From contig JAZBQD010000014.1 in the NCBI GenBank assembly GCA_036583965.1, forward strand, positions 38,364,990 through 38,428,989: DNA of 64,000 nt, in the 5' to 3' direction. The notes below the pieces were generated by a model. It worked only from the letters and a program-made list of their open reading frames with translations. It had not been told where the DNA came from and did no database searches. Within the stretch, counting starts at the first letter, position 1. The number at the start of each line of letters is the position of its first letter. Source of the stretch: Prunella strophiata (Eukaryota > Chordata > Aves > Passeriformes > Prunellidae). The position numbers were made by a program, and so were the translations under genes. Shown here piece after piece: positions 36,066-49,200 of the stretch.

Positions 36066-37190
36066 TAGACTATAAATATTATGTGATGTCCAGGCCTTTC
36101 TAGACAACAAGCAGATTTAGAGATTTGAGCTGGATGAAATACTGTTTCTACCTCTGATTGCATTAGTTTAAAGTCCTGGGAGATGTATTCCAGATGTGCT
36201 ATGCTAATAGGATTATTTCATAAAAGTGCTGACAGATTGTAGGAGCAACACCCTGATTAAGCAGCTTGCAACCTCCCTGAAGCTTTTTTTTTTTTTTTTA
36301 AATTTCCATCTGGATTAATGGTTCTTTGGTCTTACATTAATTTCATCCAGTTGTCATAGATCACAAGAGAGTTGTCATTTACTGACAAGGGGTCATTTAC
36401 TCTTTTAGATTTCTAGGCCTCCTTACACTGATTCAAAGGAAACACGATGAATGCATTAGATGGAATCTTGGTACGCTCAGTGAGGATTATTTATAAATTA
36501 GTATGCCAAAAGTGCCCAATCAGTTTGCAACTCCCAATTTTCACACACATGTGTGCACATACATACAAGAAGTACACTTTTATATATTTGTGATTTATGT
36601 GTGCATGCATTTTTACAAGCTGCAAAGAACAGGCTAATATTAAAGATTCAGAATAAAGTTGAACAGTGTAAAGGCTGACATTTCTTGTTTATACTTCATT
36701 TTAAAGCTGATGCCTGGATGAGCATGATTTTTTTTCCTTTTAGTTTGTATTTATCCCCAAAGCATATTAAAAGAATTTGCCTTCATTTCTACTTTGAGTG
36801 TATCTGGTGCCCTCAAGTGAAACCACTGACTCATGCTCCTTCAAAAGCCCCCTGGTGATCATTAATTCTGGAAACTAGACATAAGAGAAAATACTTGCCT
36901 TTGCTGTCTTGGAGCAAGTTAATATAAAAATCCTCAGCCATAGGACTGTTTTACAAGGGCTGACTTTCTTTATTGATTGGCCTTGTAACATATTGTAGAC
37001 AAATACCTTTCCCTACATCTACTTTGTGGAATTATGATGAAGCTGCTGTTTCTTACACACCACATCAAACACAACTCAGTGGTGGCTGCTGTGAAGCACT
37101 TCTGCAGGGAAGCCAGATAGACCATGTCTTCCCAGTCATACTTGCCTTTCATAATCCAAGATTACTCTAAAAAAAAAGACAGGAAATGAA
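36066..37190. other. Noncoding stretch with T16 run and alternating CA/TG patch
   Basis: A T16 run lies at 36284-36299 and a 12-bp palindrome CACACATGTGTG at 36544-36555 inside purine/pyrimidine-alternating sequence. The block 36410-36550 is another weak conserved-element candidate. Frames at 36970-37170 on both strands are unassigned. Confidence 0.5.
36284..36299. repeat. T16 homopolymer
   Basis: Sixteen consecutive T. No AATAAA on the minus strand immediately beyond it suggests a retrocopy tail. Confidence 0.9.
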
Positions 37191-37763
37191 AATCATAGAA
37201 CATGCTGAATTAGAAAGGACCCATCAGGGTTATTGAGTCCAACCCCTGGCCCTGCACAGGACACGCCAGGAATCACACCATGTGCCTGAGAGCATTGTCC
37301 AAATGCTTCTTGGCCTCTGTCAGGCTTGGGGCTGTGACCACTTCCCTGGGGAGCCTGTTCCAGTGCCCAGCCACCCTCTGGGTGAAAAACCTTTTACTGA
37401 TATTCAACCTAAACCTCCCCTGGCACAGTTTCATACTGTTTCCTTGCATTCTGTCCCTGGTCACAAGAGTGGTGAGATCAGTAGTTGCTTCTCTGCTTTC
37501 CCTCATGAAGAAGTTGCAGATGGCAATGAGGTGTTCCCTCAGTCTCCTCTTCTCCAGGATGAGCAGGCCAAGTGACCTCAGCTGCTCCTCATACATTTCC
37601 TCAAGGCCCTTCACCATCCTCTTGGCTCTTCTTTGGACACTCTCCAATAGCTTTATGTCTTTTCAATATTGTGTCTCCCAAAACTGTCCCAAGGACTCAG
37701 GTTGAGGCTGCACCAATGCAGAGCAGGACAATCCCCTCCCTGGACTGGCTGCTAGGGCACAAT
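37191..37763 (-). mobile_element. CR1 LINE, 5'-truncated copy on minus strand
   Basis: About 570 nt matching the 3' part of an avian CR1 in antisense, beginning at its 3' end ('aatcatagaa' at 37191). It runs through the well-known antisense blocks 'gagtccaacccctggccctg', 'gagcctgttccagtgcccag' and 'ctcctcttctccaggatgag', to 'caatgcagagcaggacaa'. It lacks the endonuclease and nearly all of the reverse transcriptase, so it cannot move on its own. It is the longest recognisable transposon piece in the window. Confidence 0.95.
37273..37647 (-). pseudogene. CR1 ORF2 C-terminal remnant
   Basis: The minus strand encodes 124 residues ending at a TGA (37273-37275) and matching the extreme C-terminus of the CR1 ORF2 polyprotein. 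It starts at VQRRAKRMVKGLE, passes LGLLILEKRRLREHLIA and ends after HWNRLPREVV. ORF2 of an intact CR1 carries an endonuclease and a reverse transcriptase; neither is present here. The apparent ATG start is internal to the ancestral ORF and not a real start. The frame is free of stops over this stretch, but upstream the same frame meets a stop within the element. Confidence 0.93.
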
Positions 37764-40325
37764 GCAGACTCATATGGAAGTACAATGAAATTAGTTTATT
37801 AAGTTCCTATTTTTGATACTAGTCACAATGGCTAGTATTGGCTTAAGTTTTGCAGTGGCTTTCACAGTGACCTGTGGTTCTCAGTTTGTCTTGTCCTATA
37901 TGAAAAAAAGAGATTGACAAGGAACAACCAAGAATTATCCTTCAAAGATTTTGCCCATCATTTTCACAAAAGTCTTCCTTCTGTGCCAGAACCAGAATTA
38001 GAAGAAGCTTTCCCACATAAATTCTGCACCACCTACTACTTACTGGTGGCAGAAGCACCTTATCCTCTCCTGCTTAGGCTAGTAATATAAAAGCAGCAAT
38101 TCAGAATTCCCCCCCAAACTAAATTCCCTGATTATCCCATCCTATGTATTGTTACACGAAAGTTTGCTAAAAAAACCCACATCAACTTGGATTAAAAAAA
38201 ATGTTTCAAATTATAAGAGCTGATAGAAAACAGCATTTTAGCTTATTATTTTTAATTCAATTAATATAAACCAGACATCAGGCTTGAAGTATCCCTACTA
38301 CCTTTCATCATGAAAACAAGTGTCTTAAACAGAGATGGGCCATTATATATTCTCTATGCATAGACCAGAATGCCAAAAAATACCTTCAATAGAGAACCAT
38401 AATTGGAAAGCCTTATTTCTTTCAGGCTATGTTTGTTTATTGGATAACAACCCTCTCTGTAGAGTAGCTTGCTGGAATAAAATATACACAGTCCATAAAC
38501 CCTAAAACAAGACCAATAAAAATGAATCTCCGTTGTCAGGGCACAGAAACAGCAGTATGCAGCAAAGGCCTCCAAAACCTACACCTTAAATATTTAAAAC
38601 ACAAGATTTCAGAGAGTGTAAGTAGACTAACCAGCACAGTCATGGCAACAATGCTAATTTCAAAATTATTTATGCATTTACTATTTTTACTCAAATAATA
38701 TTCCAGTTTTCCTTCCTTTATTCCCTCCCTCATGACTGAGCCCTGAGAAAATCTAAGGTTTTGTCTTAAAACTCAGTGTGAGTGGGGCTTACATTGCTTG
38801 ACTTTCAGACACTGATAATCAAGATGTGAACAGCTGAACTTCTCAACCCAGCTCCTTCATGCTTCAGTGACAGAAAAAAGGCACATTTTAGGGAGCTATT
38901 CATTAGCCCTATTTTAAGCTTTTGCTTCAGGATAAGTGAATCAAACATTCACATGGGTGGCAGTTTTTCTCCAGAGGGAACCTAAATGACAAACTCCAAT
39001 GGAAATGCCTACTACTGGATGCAGTTATTTCTCTCGGTTGGCATCTGCTGCTGTGAAAATCCTCAGTCTTGGGTTGGGTCCTCTTTGGTCTGATGCAGAA
39101 GAGACATTCCTATCTTTTGGGTGGCTCCTGGGCAGGGAGCTCAAGCATGGACTCATGACAGAGACACAGAATGTGTTACTTGATCCATTTTCTGCTAACC
39201 AGAAAAATGGTTTGGGTGGAGAGAGGATTAGCTAATAGGAGAGGCAGGGGAGGTGGTGGGTGAAGGAGAAACAAGCTGGTGGATGTCTACCTGGTTTTTT
39301 CCCCAGAAATTCAGACTTGTCATGTTTGTCTCCCTAGGCTACCTTGATTATTGGAGAAGAGATTACAAAATAAATAGTGAAACAACTGGAACTATCCATG
39401 AAACAGCTGCAATGACAACAGTGGGTTAACTGCCCAAGGGCTACTTGGGATATGCAAAGGAAAACCTTTTATTGCACTGCCAAATCTAGGAGAACACTTC
39501 TGTAAAGACTGAAGCCATGATAGCTTACCCCAGTCATATAATCACATCCTTCCCTCCACTTACTCTTATTACACTAGGTATGGATTTGATTATTCTGTCA
39601 GCAAATACCCTATGTACCCTTGAAATGGATGAGTATGACATGTTTGGAAATATGGAGAAGCAATAGGTTAAACATAATTCACATAAAGCTAATAAAGAGA
39701 AGAAAAATAATTTACATATTAATCACAGAGTTCCAATCTTCCAGAAGACAGTTGGAAAATTGATCTCTCATGAGTATAGACTGAGAAAGTAGGTTGAAGA
39801 GGGAATTAAGCTTAAAGACAGGACATGGCATGACTTTCATCACAGGCAGCCTGAATTTAAAAGCTACCAATTTGGTAGAGAGAAATCCATTATTCACAGT
39901 GCATCAGCTCGTGCTGAGCACATGGGGATTCCATAGTTGCTCTGAAGAAATTCACATTGGTGGGACAAAGAGCAGCTTATACCCTGGTAAGCATGAGAAA
40001 TCCCATTTAACCTTAGCTGAGACAGAGACACACTATGGTCATTAAAAAATGACTAGATAAATTACAGAGTGAGAAGCTAAAGAGCAGCTCAGAAATACTT
40101 GTTGATCTTGTTCCTGGGCTTAATGGTTATTGTGTTCTGCTCTTAAAACAGTTGTCAACTCAGACACACAGTTCTGGCAGGTGAACATTTTGTTTGTGTA
40201 TATGTGTTTGCACATGTGTACATACATTGGAGAACAGATGAGCTGGAATTACTAACTTTGCTTCTGAAATTAAGACTCTAGGGAGGCTAATTACAGCATA
40301 CCATTGCTAGTATGAAGGTATAACA
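37764..40325. other. Unique noncoding stretch
   Basis: Unassigned frames at 38354-38733 (minus), 38999-39235 (plus), 39712-39897 (minus) and 39794-40045 (plus). Mostly AT-rich sequence without recognised repeats. Confidence 0.5.
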
Positions 40326-40349
40326 CACAGAAGTATACACAGAAGTATA
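40326..40349. repeat. 12-bp tandem duplication
   Basis: CACAGAAGTATA occurs twice in immediate tandem, a small local duplication. Confidence 0.9.
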
Positions 40350-43300
40350 GTTAAGACACCAACACAAACTGATATGTGCCATGCATGGCTCTGCAGATTA
40401 TTTAGGCTTGATTGTGGAGACATACAGTCTATCAGTAGAATATTAATTGTACCATCATTTCAAGAAAAAAAGGAGGAATCCTTGATTCACAAAAGACTGG
40501 AATTGGCTGTGGAATCTACCACACACAAATTCCCCTAATGTCAACAAGTGTCCAGCAATTTGTCTTCTGAAATCTTAACTATTTCATCAGATCCTGCCCT
40601 TGAAAACTCCTTACTGTATCATTTGACCATGTGCTGTTTCTAGTTTATGAACCTCACCTGGGTTTTTACCCGAAGTTTTCCATGTAGGTTTGTGTATCAA
40701 ACCACACAGCCTCTTGTTTTATAACATCTATTGAGAGCAGTCTGACTGTTTTTGGGAGGAGGGGTTAAAACAGGGACCTTTGCTTATTTCAGAGGGGGAG
40801 AAAAAAGATTGGGGTGACTCTTTCAAAAAGTGGGTCCATGCCTTGTAGAAGACTGTGAAACTTAGCAAGGTGACACTTCCCCCCCAGATTTAAGCATATT
40901 GCAATTTTAAAACTTAGGGGCATTTGTACAGTTACCATTAAGACTTTTTTTTGACAGAAGTATGATTCCAGGCTATCACTGAAATGAAAATATCTAAATA
41001 AAATAAGGCAACAGTCAGCCAAGGAAAAATGAGTCTACCTTTGTTTTCCTTTGTCCAAGCATGCATTGCACAAGCAAGTGGTCTCTGGGTAGGAGCAGCC
41101 AGAACACCAGGAAGCAAAGAAGATGATGAGAAGAGGCAAACTCTACAACAAATCAATACCCTTAGTATAAACATCTAGATCCTCTGGTATAAACAATGTA
41201 CAAAGGTAGAAATTAGAGCTTTTTATTTTGCATTGGCTAATATAACCAATTATTTTTTTTAGCCATCTCAGAGACTTGAGATGCCCAGAGAACTGGCCTT
41301 TTCATCTAAAGGCCTGCTATTTACAAACACAACCTATGATACAAGCAATACACATTTTTATTTTTAGCAGACTTTTGAGGCACATCTACCATTGTCCCAG
41401 GTCCAGTCATAGTAACAAAGAGGCACTATAAAACCATTTTAAAAGCCAATCCTGATGATTCTTTCCTGGTATTTCTTCACCTGATCAAATAACAACGAAT
41501 GGGAGTAGGCAGTCTGGAAGGCTCACTTTCTAATTATCACACACAGGAGTAGGCTGGGACCCCACACTTAATGAAAGTGGGTTTTAGAAGGTCTTACAGA
41601 TATGGACACTTGCAGATGGGGGTTAGAAAACAGCATGTATTTCTTTTGTTGCCTGCACAATGCCTAAGTAAATGCATGTATTGGCAGAGATCAAAGGAGA
41701 CTATTACAGATCCACTTGCTCTGTAATAGGATGTTTTTTACAGGAAGGAGGTTCAGTTAAAGCTCTCCAGATTTATTCAGGCTTCCTCATGTGAAGAATG
41801 TCACACTGGCAGGTTTTCTCCTGCCTCCTTCTGTGGTCTGTAATTTGGACCTATAATACAAGATAAGCCATGGTACCTCTAGTTACCATATTGAAAATAG
41901 GAGTTGCTTCAGGCACTGTTGACAGAGATAACTGTGAGGCAGTATGAGTTTTATTTAGTCAAATTAGGGCTGCCTGATGCTGCATAAAATCCCACTTGAG
42001 ACAGTTTATTCAGCATAAGCCAGGTGAGTGACTTTGGCTAAACATGCACAAGGAAGGTAACAGCAGAAAAGATCAAAGTGCATCAAAACCCAAAGGTTAT
42101 ATCCAGGACTGGCTGTTTGTGGATATTTAAAATAGACTTTAAAAACCAGCTTGGCCAAGATGTTCCTTTCCCTAAAATATCGTTCAGCCTAAGCAGTCAG
42201 CCACTTCTTGAGCCAATATGAGGCTTGAAACTGCAGAACCAAAGCTTGCAACATACATTGTATTTGAGATGTCTGAGAGATCAATGTTCTTCTAAGAAGG
42301 GGGACACAATTCTGCAGCTATGGAAATACCTGCATTTCACTACAATTTACTTCCTTAACTCACGTTAGGGCGGGGGCTACCGTAGGATTTTACACTACTC
42401 CTAAATCAAGCCCCTGAAGTAAATTTTGTTACCACTTAGCCCAATTAAAAAGACATGTTCAAATACTTCCTAACTCTGTGGTCCCAGTCTCTCAGAAGAC
42501 CTGAAGGTGGGAAGAAGTGTGGCTGACCCTAGGAAAGATTTTATCTCCCAAAATGTAGACAAACAGTTTGCATCAATGCTTATGCAGACTAAAAAGGAAG
42601 CACAAAAAGTGGAGTGCGAGGCTATTTAGCATCAAGGGGCCAAATGGTCCAGCCCTTTAGGAGATCTCTTGATTTCAACACATCTTCAAGGCTAAGCACT
42701 GCAAACCGACACCTCAGTCAGCAAGCAGGACCAGTGAAAGCCATCAGGTTTCTGAAACTGCCTGGGGAACAGAGAGATTGTTTCAGAGGAAGAAAGCTTG
42801 ATGGTGTTTGTGTTATTCCAAACGGAAGAAAGTTCCATGGAGTTTGTGTTGACTGTGGGATCTAGTTACACAGCACGAGTGACATTGGTGCCAAGTCTAG
42901 AAAAGTTGGTGGTGAGAAGGCAGGAAGATGGATGGACACACTTGACATTTCTCTTGAAAGAGCTGAACTAGAAAGAGACTTGGACCCTCAGCTTATCATA
43001 AGCAGTCCTGTATTTTTTTGTGCTGTCTTTCTGAGCATTTGGCTTATAAACCAATGCAGCCCTCAGGCAGGGTCAGCTAAGGCAGGTTCTTTTTCTGGAA
43101 ACAGGAAAGGCATGTTCTGCTCCTCCAAAGATTTCTCTACAGCTGTCACTCATGGTGGATGCAAGGAGCCAACTTGCAGCAGGCACTAGAGATTTTTTGA
43201 ATAGCTTTTCAACAGCTGGTGGTTTCTGCTCACAGTCAGGACTGCCAGAGCTGGTCTATTTCAGGTCTATATTTGCCCCTGGTCGGACTCTGGTGGACTC

Positions 43301-45224
43301 ACAAACAGGGAGTTCAGTTCTGCCCACATGGCTTTGAAGTCTGGAGAAACTTGTTTCCAAACCAACCAGGAAATGGAGCAAGTAGTCAAAGAGAGCAATC
43401 TTCCATGTGCACTGTTCTTCCCTGGAAACAATCAGCTGGAGGTTCCCTGGGGTTGTCTCTGAGCCCTGTCCTGTTTTCAGGACCTGGAGCTTGTTTGTTC
43501 ATGTCTGGAAAGCTCAGCTGAGTTCAAGTGTTACAAATTTCACCTCAATGGGTAAAACAGAAACAAGACTCGACTGAACTTTCCCCTTCCTTTCCACACT
43601 GGTCTGCAGGTGAAGGTTACTCCCTCCCTGTGTTTTATGTTGGCTTTAGCTGCCAGTAATGACACTGAACAGACCCAGAGAAGAGATGTGGATGGAGTAG
43701 CACTCCAGAATACCCTGCATTATGAAATGATAAGATTTTGTAGTATAAGTTCACTTTGTCCATGGGAGAAGTTTGGAAAACCTTTCTCCAGCCTCACACA
43801 ATCATATAATCATGTTACCCTCTCAAGAACAAGAGACTTTCCTGTTTGGACACCCAGAGACACACACCAAACAGAAAAGGCATGCCCCAGTACAGCCCAC
43901 ACGCAGCCACACTGTGGGAAAGCAGGATTGATGCTCAATCCTACAAAAACAAGAACTATTCTGACATTTCTGAAAAAGATAAAGCACATTTCTGAGTAAT
44001 TTTCAATTTATTTAGTTGGAGATTTGTCTATTTGAAGTCGGGTCTTGTCCTTTCAGCTCTGCTTGTTCTGAAGTGTTGCACCTTTAACGAGCCCTTGTAC
44101 AGGCAAGAGTGAAGCCCAAGCCTGCAGTTTGCATGGAATTACACAGCAGACAGCTGCAGCTTGCTTTGGCTGTATGAGAGCCTTAAAATCTGAGATGGAA
44201 ACATGAAATAAGTCTCAGGCAGCATACACAATTGCTCCAGTCTAAACTGGGGTGATTCATTTCCAGAGATGAATAGGTTTGATTTAATTTGACAAGGCTC
44301 TTTTCAATACCAGTGGCCTTATCTTTCTAAACTTAACAGAATAAGACTGACAATGCCTGAACTAGGGTTTTCAGAGAGAAACTAGAGAACATCTGGGCCC
44401 TTATTTCTATCATGCTTCTGTGCCAAACAAGAAGTTTTCTTCTGCAAATAAATACAGGAGCTCTAGCCAAGGAGATACCAGGTGGGGAGTGGTCAAACCT
44501 CAGCTTGTGGAGCTGCAGAGAAGCCAGATTTCAGCTCTAGCCAGCCACCCACCATGCCAGGAGCTGTGGGAGATGATGGGACCTGCAGGACACAGGTCCT
44601 GCTCCTTCTCCCCTCAGCTTCCATGGGGCCCTCAGGCAATGCAGACCACGGCCATCCTGGGGGCTCAGACCCTCAGGTGACCCCTCCTCTCCTGTTCTGA
44701 GCAGGACTCAGCCACAGCCACGTGCTGGGCTGTGCCCCAGGGACTGGCACATGTGATATGCTATCAATTACCAGGTAAGATGCTTTAAGAAAGACAGCCC
44801 CCTGCAGGAAGCTTGTGCCCTAGGGCAGGAACACTTCTGATTTCGTGTCTATTTGGTTCACACCATGACACCTGTGTATTGTACAGGGTATAAGGCTATG
44901 GGGCATAATGGTTCCCATCTGCTCTCTCTTCCTGAGCCTGACAGCTTTCTCCCTGACCCTCACATCTCAAGAGAGGCTGCAGCTACGACAGCACTGCTGT
45001 GGTGACCAAGCTCCTCCTCCTGAATCTGACAACAGATGGACAGAGGCATGCAGGCAAGGGGCTTAGGAAGCTGATCAAATGGCTGGTGTCTGCCTACTCT
45101 GCTAGCCTTTTCCTGTCTCCCTTTTCCTTGGACAGCTCAGATGGCATTGAATCACTTATTTGTTACTTCACAATTTTCCTGGCTATCAGCACCAAAGAAC
45201 TGACCCATGTCATGCTCTGCCAGG
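40350..45224. other. Unique noncoding stretch
   Basis: From 41180 to 42610 no frame of 60 codons is open on either strand. Frames at 42614-43999 (up to 129 codons, plus) and 44420-44700 are unassigned and lack a signal peptide or domain. No transposon was recognised. A 7-bp inverted pair (CATCTCA/TGAGATG) lies at 41264-41283. Confidence 0.5.
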
Positions 45225-45286
45225 ACTTCTGGGAAAGCACACGTATGAAGCACACATATGAAGCACACACTTCTGGGAAAGCACAC
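45225..45286 (+). repeat. Nested local duplication
   Basis: An 18-nt word ACTTCTGGGAAAGCACAC occurs at 45225-45242 and again at 45269-45286. Between them TATGAAGCACAC is repeated at 45244-45255 and 45257-45268. The pattern suggests two rounds of replication slippage. Confidence 0.9.
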
Positions 45287-46247
45287 ATTTAAGAAATGCA
45301 GGAGGGTGCTGCCATTGGGATTTCTAATCCACTCCTACATAACAAGATGTAGAAAAGTATATTATTCAACAAAGACAGTGAGACAATTCCATCTTTGTGG
45401 CCCCGGGAGACAGGAGTCAGAAGGCCTGTCAGGTAGGGATGCAGAAGAGGCAAGAAGTTCCAGCCCAGGAAGGAGGTGTCTGAGGAACTGGAAATTGGAT
45501 CACCTCCTTTTGGTAGCCTAGGAGGCCCAAGAATTGAGTTTAGTTGTTACCAGAAGTAGTGCAGGAAGCTGCTGGCCTTTCTCCAGCTGACCTAAGCCAG
45601 GCCCTTGTCCTAGGGTGGCAGTTTTAAAAACAAATCACTCTGCTCAAGGACACAGTCATACAAAAAATGTGCAAGACCTGGCAACACTGTGTGTATGTTT
45701 CTTATAAAACTCAAATAAAATGCCCAAGAGATCATCTGAGAAACCTGTCTGGTGCTTCAAAACAGCATGTCTGAGTACTTATGGCTGTGGGTCATCCTGC
45801 AGAAGCTCCCCTGCTGGCAGCATCCCGCCTTGAGGCAGAAGGCAGAGCAGCACCACTTGCCATGTCCTTCCAGGGAGGCAGGGGTGCAGGCAGGCAGCCA
45901 TCCTCCTCCTCATCTGTTGCTAAGGGAACATGGGGAGATGAGCTGTAATTACACCAATAAAGTGTGAGAGACAGACAGGGAGAAGGAGATGTGAAATGGG
46001 CATTTGTGATTGTTCCCTCTTTAGTTTTATTTAATTTATTGTTTTGTAAATCACCAACAGAAGGCATGCAAAACACTTCATGTGTCAGCAAATGACTGAA
46101 ATGTGAGGCCTTTTGACCAGTGCTGTCAGCATGTTACTAAACACATTGGGATGAGCAAAGGTGGTAAACTGCAAAATTCAACCCAATCACCAGCACCTCC
46201 CCAACCAAAATTCACAGAATTTATTTATTAAATAATAATAGGAATTT
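45287..46247. other. Noncoding stretch
   Basis: Overlapping unassigned frames on both strands at 45258-46091 in GC-richer sequence. No repeat or domain was recognised. Confidence 0.5.
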
Positions 46248-46261
46248 ATTATTTAAATAAT
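46248..46261. repeat. 14-bp AT palindrome in AT-only patch
   Basis: ATTATTTAAATAAT is self-complementary and sits in an AT-rich patch (about 46215-46263) with a repeated GAATTTATT word. Confidence 0.85.
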
Positions 46262-49200
46262 TAGGGGGGAAGGTATGTAAAGTTAATGGAATATGGCATT
46301 AGTTGAGGCTAAGCTGCCTTTTGGGGAAGGGAAGTCCCCTACTCTGAATGTCAGCTTGTGCAGCTTGGCAGTGGGAATCAGGCTGTTTCAGCCAGGGGTT
46401 TCCTAGGGAGAAAAACTCTCAGAATGACAAAGCAGCCTGGAGATGCTGTGGCATTTCCCACCCCTCTGTGACAGTTCACCACTCAGTGAAGGCAACCCAA
46501 CCTGCCCTGGCTGTGGGAGCTTGGGACAATCTCACACCATGGCCCTTGGCTGGTGCTTAGGCTTTAGGGGAGAGCAACTGCATCACAACACAGTGCCTCA
46601 GCCTGTTGCCAGGGAATCCAGCACAGCCTTCCACTTCGTTGAACTAAACAGTTAATTTCCTGATAGTTTTGATCATTATTCAACAGTCTTTACAATGACA
46701 TGCTTATCTTTTGACTTAAACCACACCCTTTCTGGAAGAATACAGACTGTTCCTATAAGCCTTAACCTTCTAAACCACTGAATTCAAGTTACAGGGAGAT
46801 GCTCAACCCAGGAGCAAACAGAGTCATTCCCATGTGGGTAGGTGCCTGGATTAGTTTGACAGTAGCAAAGAATCGACTAAAGGAAGGGGGGAAAAAGAGG
46901 AAGAGAGAGGTTAGAAGGTAATTACAGACATTTAACAATTAGCAGGTTCAGTAGAAGCTGATGACTGAGAAGGCATTTCACCTCACAGAAGTGATGGTGT
47001 GACCTGCACATCAGGAGTGACAAGGAACTACTTGCAGGGTTTTAAAGCCAAGCTATATTTGTACCTGCAAGGAAGGGAACAGACCACCACAATGCTCATT
47101 CCCTGTACCCAGAAGTGGGATAAGAGCTAGGTAATGCCACTCATATGGCCTGAGATCTGCTTCCAGCCCTGACTGTGTGCAGGGACAGCCTGGAACAGCC
47201 ATTCTTCTGTGTGCAGCAAAGGGCAATGCACACAGTCCATCAAAATTATTGGCTGGCACACACTTTTTTGCATACTCTTTTTTTCCATAAATTCTGTTTG
47301 CTTTGCATTGGTAAAATGGATATGCTTCATCAGTATCATTCTGATGCTGCTAGGGAGAGGGTAACATCAGGGTACACTTACAGTTTGGAAAAATTAAAAA
47401 ATAAGTATATACACAGACAAATACTCGTATTAATCTGAAATATGTATTGAATATCTGGCCAGATCAAATCTCAGATCAACAGACATAGCCCTGCTGATTT
47501 CACTCAAGCTGTAGACAGCTGTGCAATGTTGCAGTATTGCACTGTGCTCAGTATAAGCATTAATGTCTGCCATCACTACAAGGAAATAAAAAGGGGCAGC
47601 TCTGCTCTAACTCTGCCAAAGCACTGCAGTGAGGAATTTGGCCCTACATGGCCACACACCCCTGGGAGCCAGGGTGCTTGCTACCACCCATTGCTCTTAC
47701 TGTCTTATATGTGTTAGTGCACACACATTCCTTAATTACTGACCTTAATGTAACATGTCAGTACAATGCAGTTCTCTCTGATTCCTTTTAACTCACCCAT
47801 GTTGAATGCTTGAGGTGAAGCTATTCTAAACAGTTTGCATAATTTCATCTGTGCCATTCCCAAGAAACACTATGCATTTTAAACAATATGAATGGGCCAC
47901 AGCACTAATGAAGTTAAATGAAGCTGGCAAATGACAGTGAACTGGACATGATTTAGCAAATATGTCCTGAAAGGACAATATTTATAAAGGCAAAAATCTA
48001 ACTGTGTGCTAAGGGAAAGCTTTCTGCAAAAAGATGACTGTGGTTCCCAGGATTTCAGCTATCAATCATGCCTCTCAAAAAAAAAAAGACCTTTCCCCCT
48101 GGATTATTCCTCTACACTTTCAGTCCTAAAATTTCCCATCTCAACATGCAGGGTATTGAAGACTCCCAGTGAAAACTTATGCAACCTCCACAGGAAACAA
48201 AATTTTTAGCCTTATTTGTCATTTCTGAGACTGAACAGTTCACATCCACTCAAGTGTATGACACAAAATCACCTTTTTTTCCCTGGCTAGTCCCTGCTTC
48301 TCTCCCCCTTGTCCTCAACCTCCATGTTTTTTACAGATCACTAGTTTCTCAAAGCTCTTAATTTTGGTTAGGAATCCAGATCCCACCTTAATACTCACCA
48401 GTTGAATTTTCCACACCAATTTGACTTTTCAACATGTTGCTGCTCAAAGCAAGACAAGCAGCCCATGGCTGAACAAATGAAAATCCAGCCTGGAGCTAGA
48501 CCAAGTTCTAGGTGAGGCAGGTTTTTTTGGCATTTGGAGAAAGCTTTGGCTGTGGTGGTTTTGTGAGCAGGTGCCTGTGCCTCTCTGCACACCCCAGCAA
48601 GGGGGGGAGTGGGGATCAGTTGCTCTCAAGGAAAGCCCATGGGAGGCTGTCAAAGAGATTAATTAACTTGACAGAAGACAAACACAGAAAAGCTATTGAG
48701 TGTTTCTCATACTTCCACATGCAAAACTTGTGAGCAGGCTTAATTCAAATGCAGTGGGGGAAACAATGGAGGTGCAGGCTTCCTAATGAGATGTCTGTGG
48801 ACTGCAGGCTTCAGGCCTGCCCTAGAAACCCTGGAACAGCTGGAATAGGAACTGCAAGCAAGGACTCTGTCAGGGTGCCAAGGCATGGTTAAATGCCACA
48901 AGCAATGACTGCATAAGTGCAATACCAATCCAGGCATGAGGAAGACTGATGTAGAGGGGGACCAAGGTGAGGACATCCCTCCCTGTCACCCCAGAGAAGG
49001 GTGATTGCTCAGGAATGGAGAACCCTACATAGGAAAAAAGAACCAAATGTTTTTAGTGTTTTATCTAGACCTAAAGGCTTCTTGTGCCTGCTAGAGCAGC
49101 AGGGTTTATTTGCTTTACTCTTCATGCTCTCTGGGACTGATTATAGAGGCATCATTCATCAATGAAACTAGGGATGATAAACATTGAGTGCCTTCTTAGT

